Assembly: GCA_963999645.1 (NCBI GenBank)
Contig: CAXEUY010000026.1
Coordinates: 1 to 14,886 of the forward strand
DNA from: MedAcidi-G1 sp002294285
Lineage (GTDB): Bacteria; Actinomycetota; Acidimicrobiia; Acidimicrobiales; MedAcidi-G1
Direction: 5' to 3'
Length of the DNA: 14,886 bases
The notes beneath the pieces were generated by a model. It had not been told where the DNA came from and made no database searches. It saw only the letters and a program-made list of their open reading frames with translations. Of the stretch, positions 14,521 to 14,886 are shown one piece after another. The translations under genes and the position numbers were made by a program. The first letter of the stretch is position 1, and each line of letters begins with the position of its first letter.

Positions 14521-14886
14521 CAAGAATTTTAAAGTTACTGAATCTTTGTTCCTTCAGTCTTTAGCATTACTAATTTCATTTCTTTTGTTATTTTCAGCTT
14601 GCGGGAGTGAAAACACTAGTGTTGAAGAAACTCTGTCAAAAGATATGGAAACAAAGACAGGACATGATCATGGGGGACATGATCATGGGGGACACGATCA
14701 TGGGGGACATGATCATGGGGGACACGATCACGGAGGACATGGAGACCATAGCGGTGAGGAATTCGAAGTTCCTGATGTTTCATTTGAAGTGGAAGTAGTG
14801 GAAGGAAAAGTCAAAGGTGGACTGCCTCGTCTTGAAGTTTCAAAAGGTGATTTGATTGAGATAACTGTCTATAGCGATCAAAAAGA
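14513..14886 (+). CDS. Lipoprotein with HDHGG metal-binding repeats and probable cupredoxin-like domain (3' truncated)
   Basis: The frame starting at ATG 14513 stays open to the window end (124 complete codons; the gene is cut). Residues 12-29 form a hydrophobic signal segment ending in FSAC, so Cys30 should be lipidated and the protein anchored outside the membrane. Residues 50-74 are five GHDHG units, extended by GHGDHSGEE, giving a His/Asp tract suited to binding Zn, Cu, Ni or Co. After it comes FEVEVVEGKVKGGLPRLEVSKGDLIEITVYSD. In actinobacterial proteins this sort of stretch opens a cupredoxin-like beta domain, usually followed by an EVHVHGY-type segment that lies beyond the window. A role in metal binding or delivery is inferred. 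The start overlaps the dehydrogenase stop by 8 bp. No ribosome-binding site is evident. Confidence 0.8.
   Translation, partial: MTDKNFKVTESLFLQSLALLISFLLLFSACGSENTSVEETLSKDMETKTGHDHGGHDHGGHDHGGHDHGGHDHGGHGDHSGEEFEVPDVSFEVEVVEGKVKGGLPRLEVSKGDLIEITVYSDQK
14660..14734 (+). repeat. Five tandem 15-bp repeats encoding GHDHG units
   Basis: Five in-frame copies of a 15-bp unit (consensus GGACATGATCATGGG) begin at 14660, 14675, 14690, 14705 and 14720. They differ mainly by synonymous CAT/CAC changes: the first His is CAC in copies 3 and 5, and copy 5 also has CAC and GGA. Each unit contains the palindrome ATGATCAT or a near version. Because the unit is a multiple of three, copy-number change would keep the reading frame. 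Confidence 0.9.

Noticed and set aside
14660..14734. Tandem repeats as a possible CRISPR array
   Set aside because: Units are 15 bp, directly adjacent with no spacers, and in frame within a coding sequence.
14607..14798. Open frame encoding a Met-Ile-Met-Gly-Asp repeat peptide
   Set aside because: It is the shifted reading of the 15-bp repeats. The frame starting at 14513 has a lipoprotein signal, a meaningful His-rich tract and continuity to the window end.

Overview
The window reads as a piece of a compact, AT-rich actinobacterial chromosome (GC roughly 40% by eye). Lineage markers are a DUF3039 protein, an FbiD/CofC-type enzyme of coenzyme F420 synthesis, a CYP142-like cytochrome P450 and a DUF3159-like membrane protein. 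Low GC, minimal spacers and many short or overlapping junctions suggest a streamlined lineage such as a marine or freshwater low-GC Acidimicrobiia. That placement is an inference; no rRNA or tRNA gene is present to fix it.

Layout. (1) 3-5483: an MFS transporter, a large cytoplasmic arylsulfatase and an isochorismatase-fold protein lacking its catalytic triad form a translationally coupled operon. It runs head-on into a SulP-type anion transporter without a STAS domain. Together they could handle a sulfated organic compound and the sulfate released from it. (2) 5566-7095: a NUDT19-like Nudix hydrolase and a DUF3159-like membrane protein. (3) 7103-9300: a P450 and an alpha/beta hydrolase, divergently transcribed from a short shared spacer. 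(4) 9304-11057: cofC/fbiD opposed to ribonuclease HII, then a small membrane protein. (5) 11113-13608: a single-domain Nfu-N protein, an EstB-like serine hydrolase, a SpoU RNA methyltransferase and DUF3039. (6) 13675-14886: a short-chain dehydrogenase overlapped by a lipoprotein gene with five His-Asp-His-Gly-Gly repeats and the start of a probable cupredoxin-like domain, cut by the window end.

No mobile element, CRISPR array, tRNA, rRNA or convincing intrinsic terminator was seen. All spacers are under 100 bp, so there is no large non-coding stretch to describe.

The most interesting signals are: (a) a recurring TANNNT hexamer 6-8 nt before start codons of genes without Shine-Dalgarno sequences, suggesting mostly leaderless transcripts; (b) the isochorismatase-fold protein with all three catalytic positions altered, locked into a sulfatase operon; and (c) the His-repeat lipoprotein, whose repeats form a clean 15-bp minisatellite.
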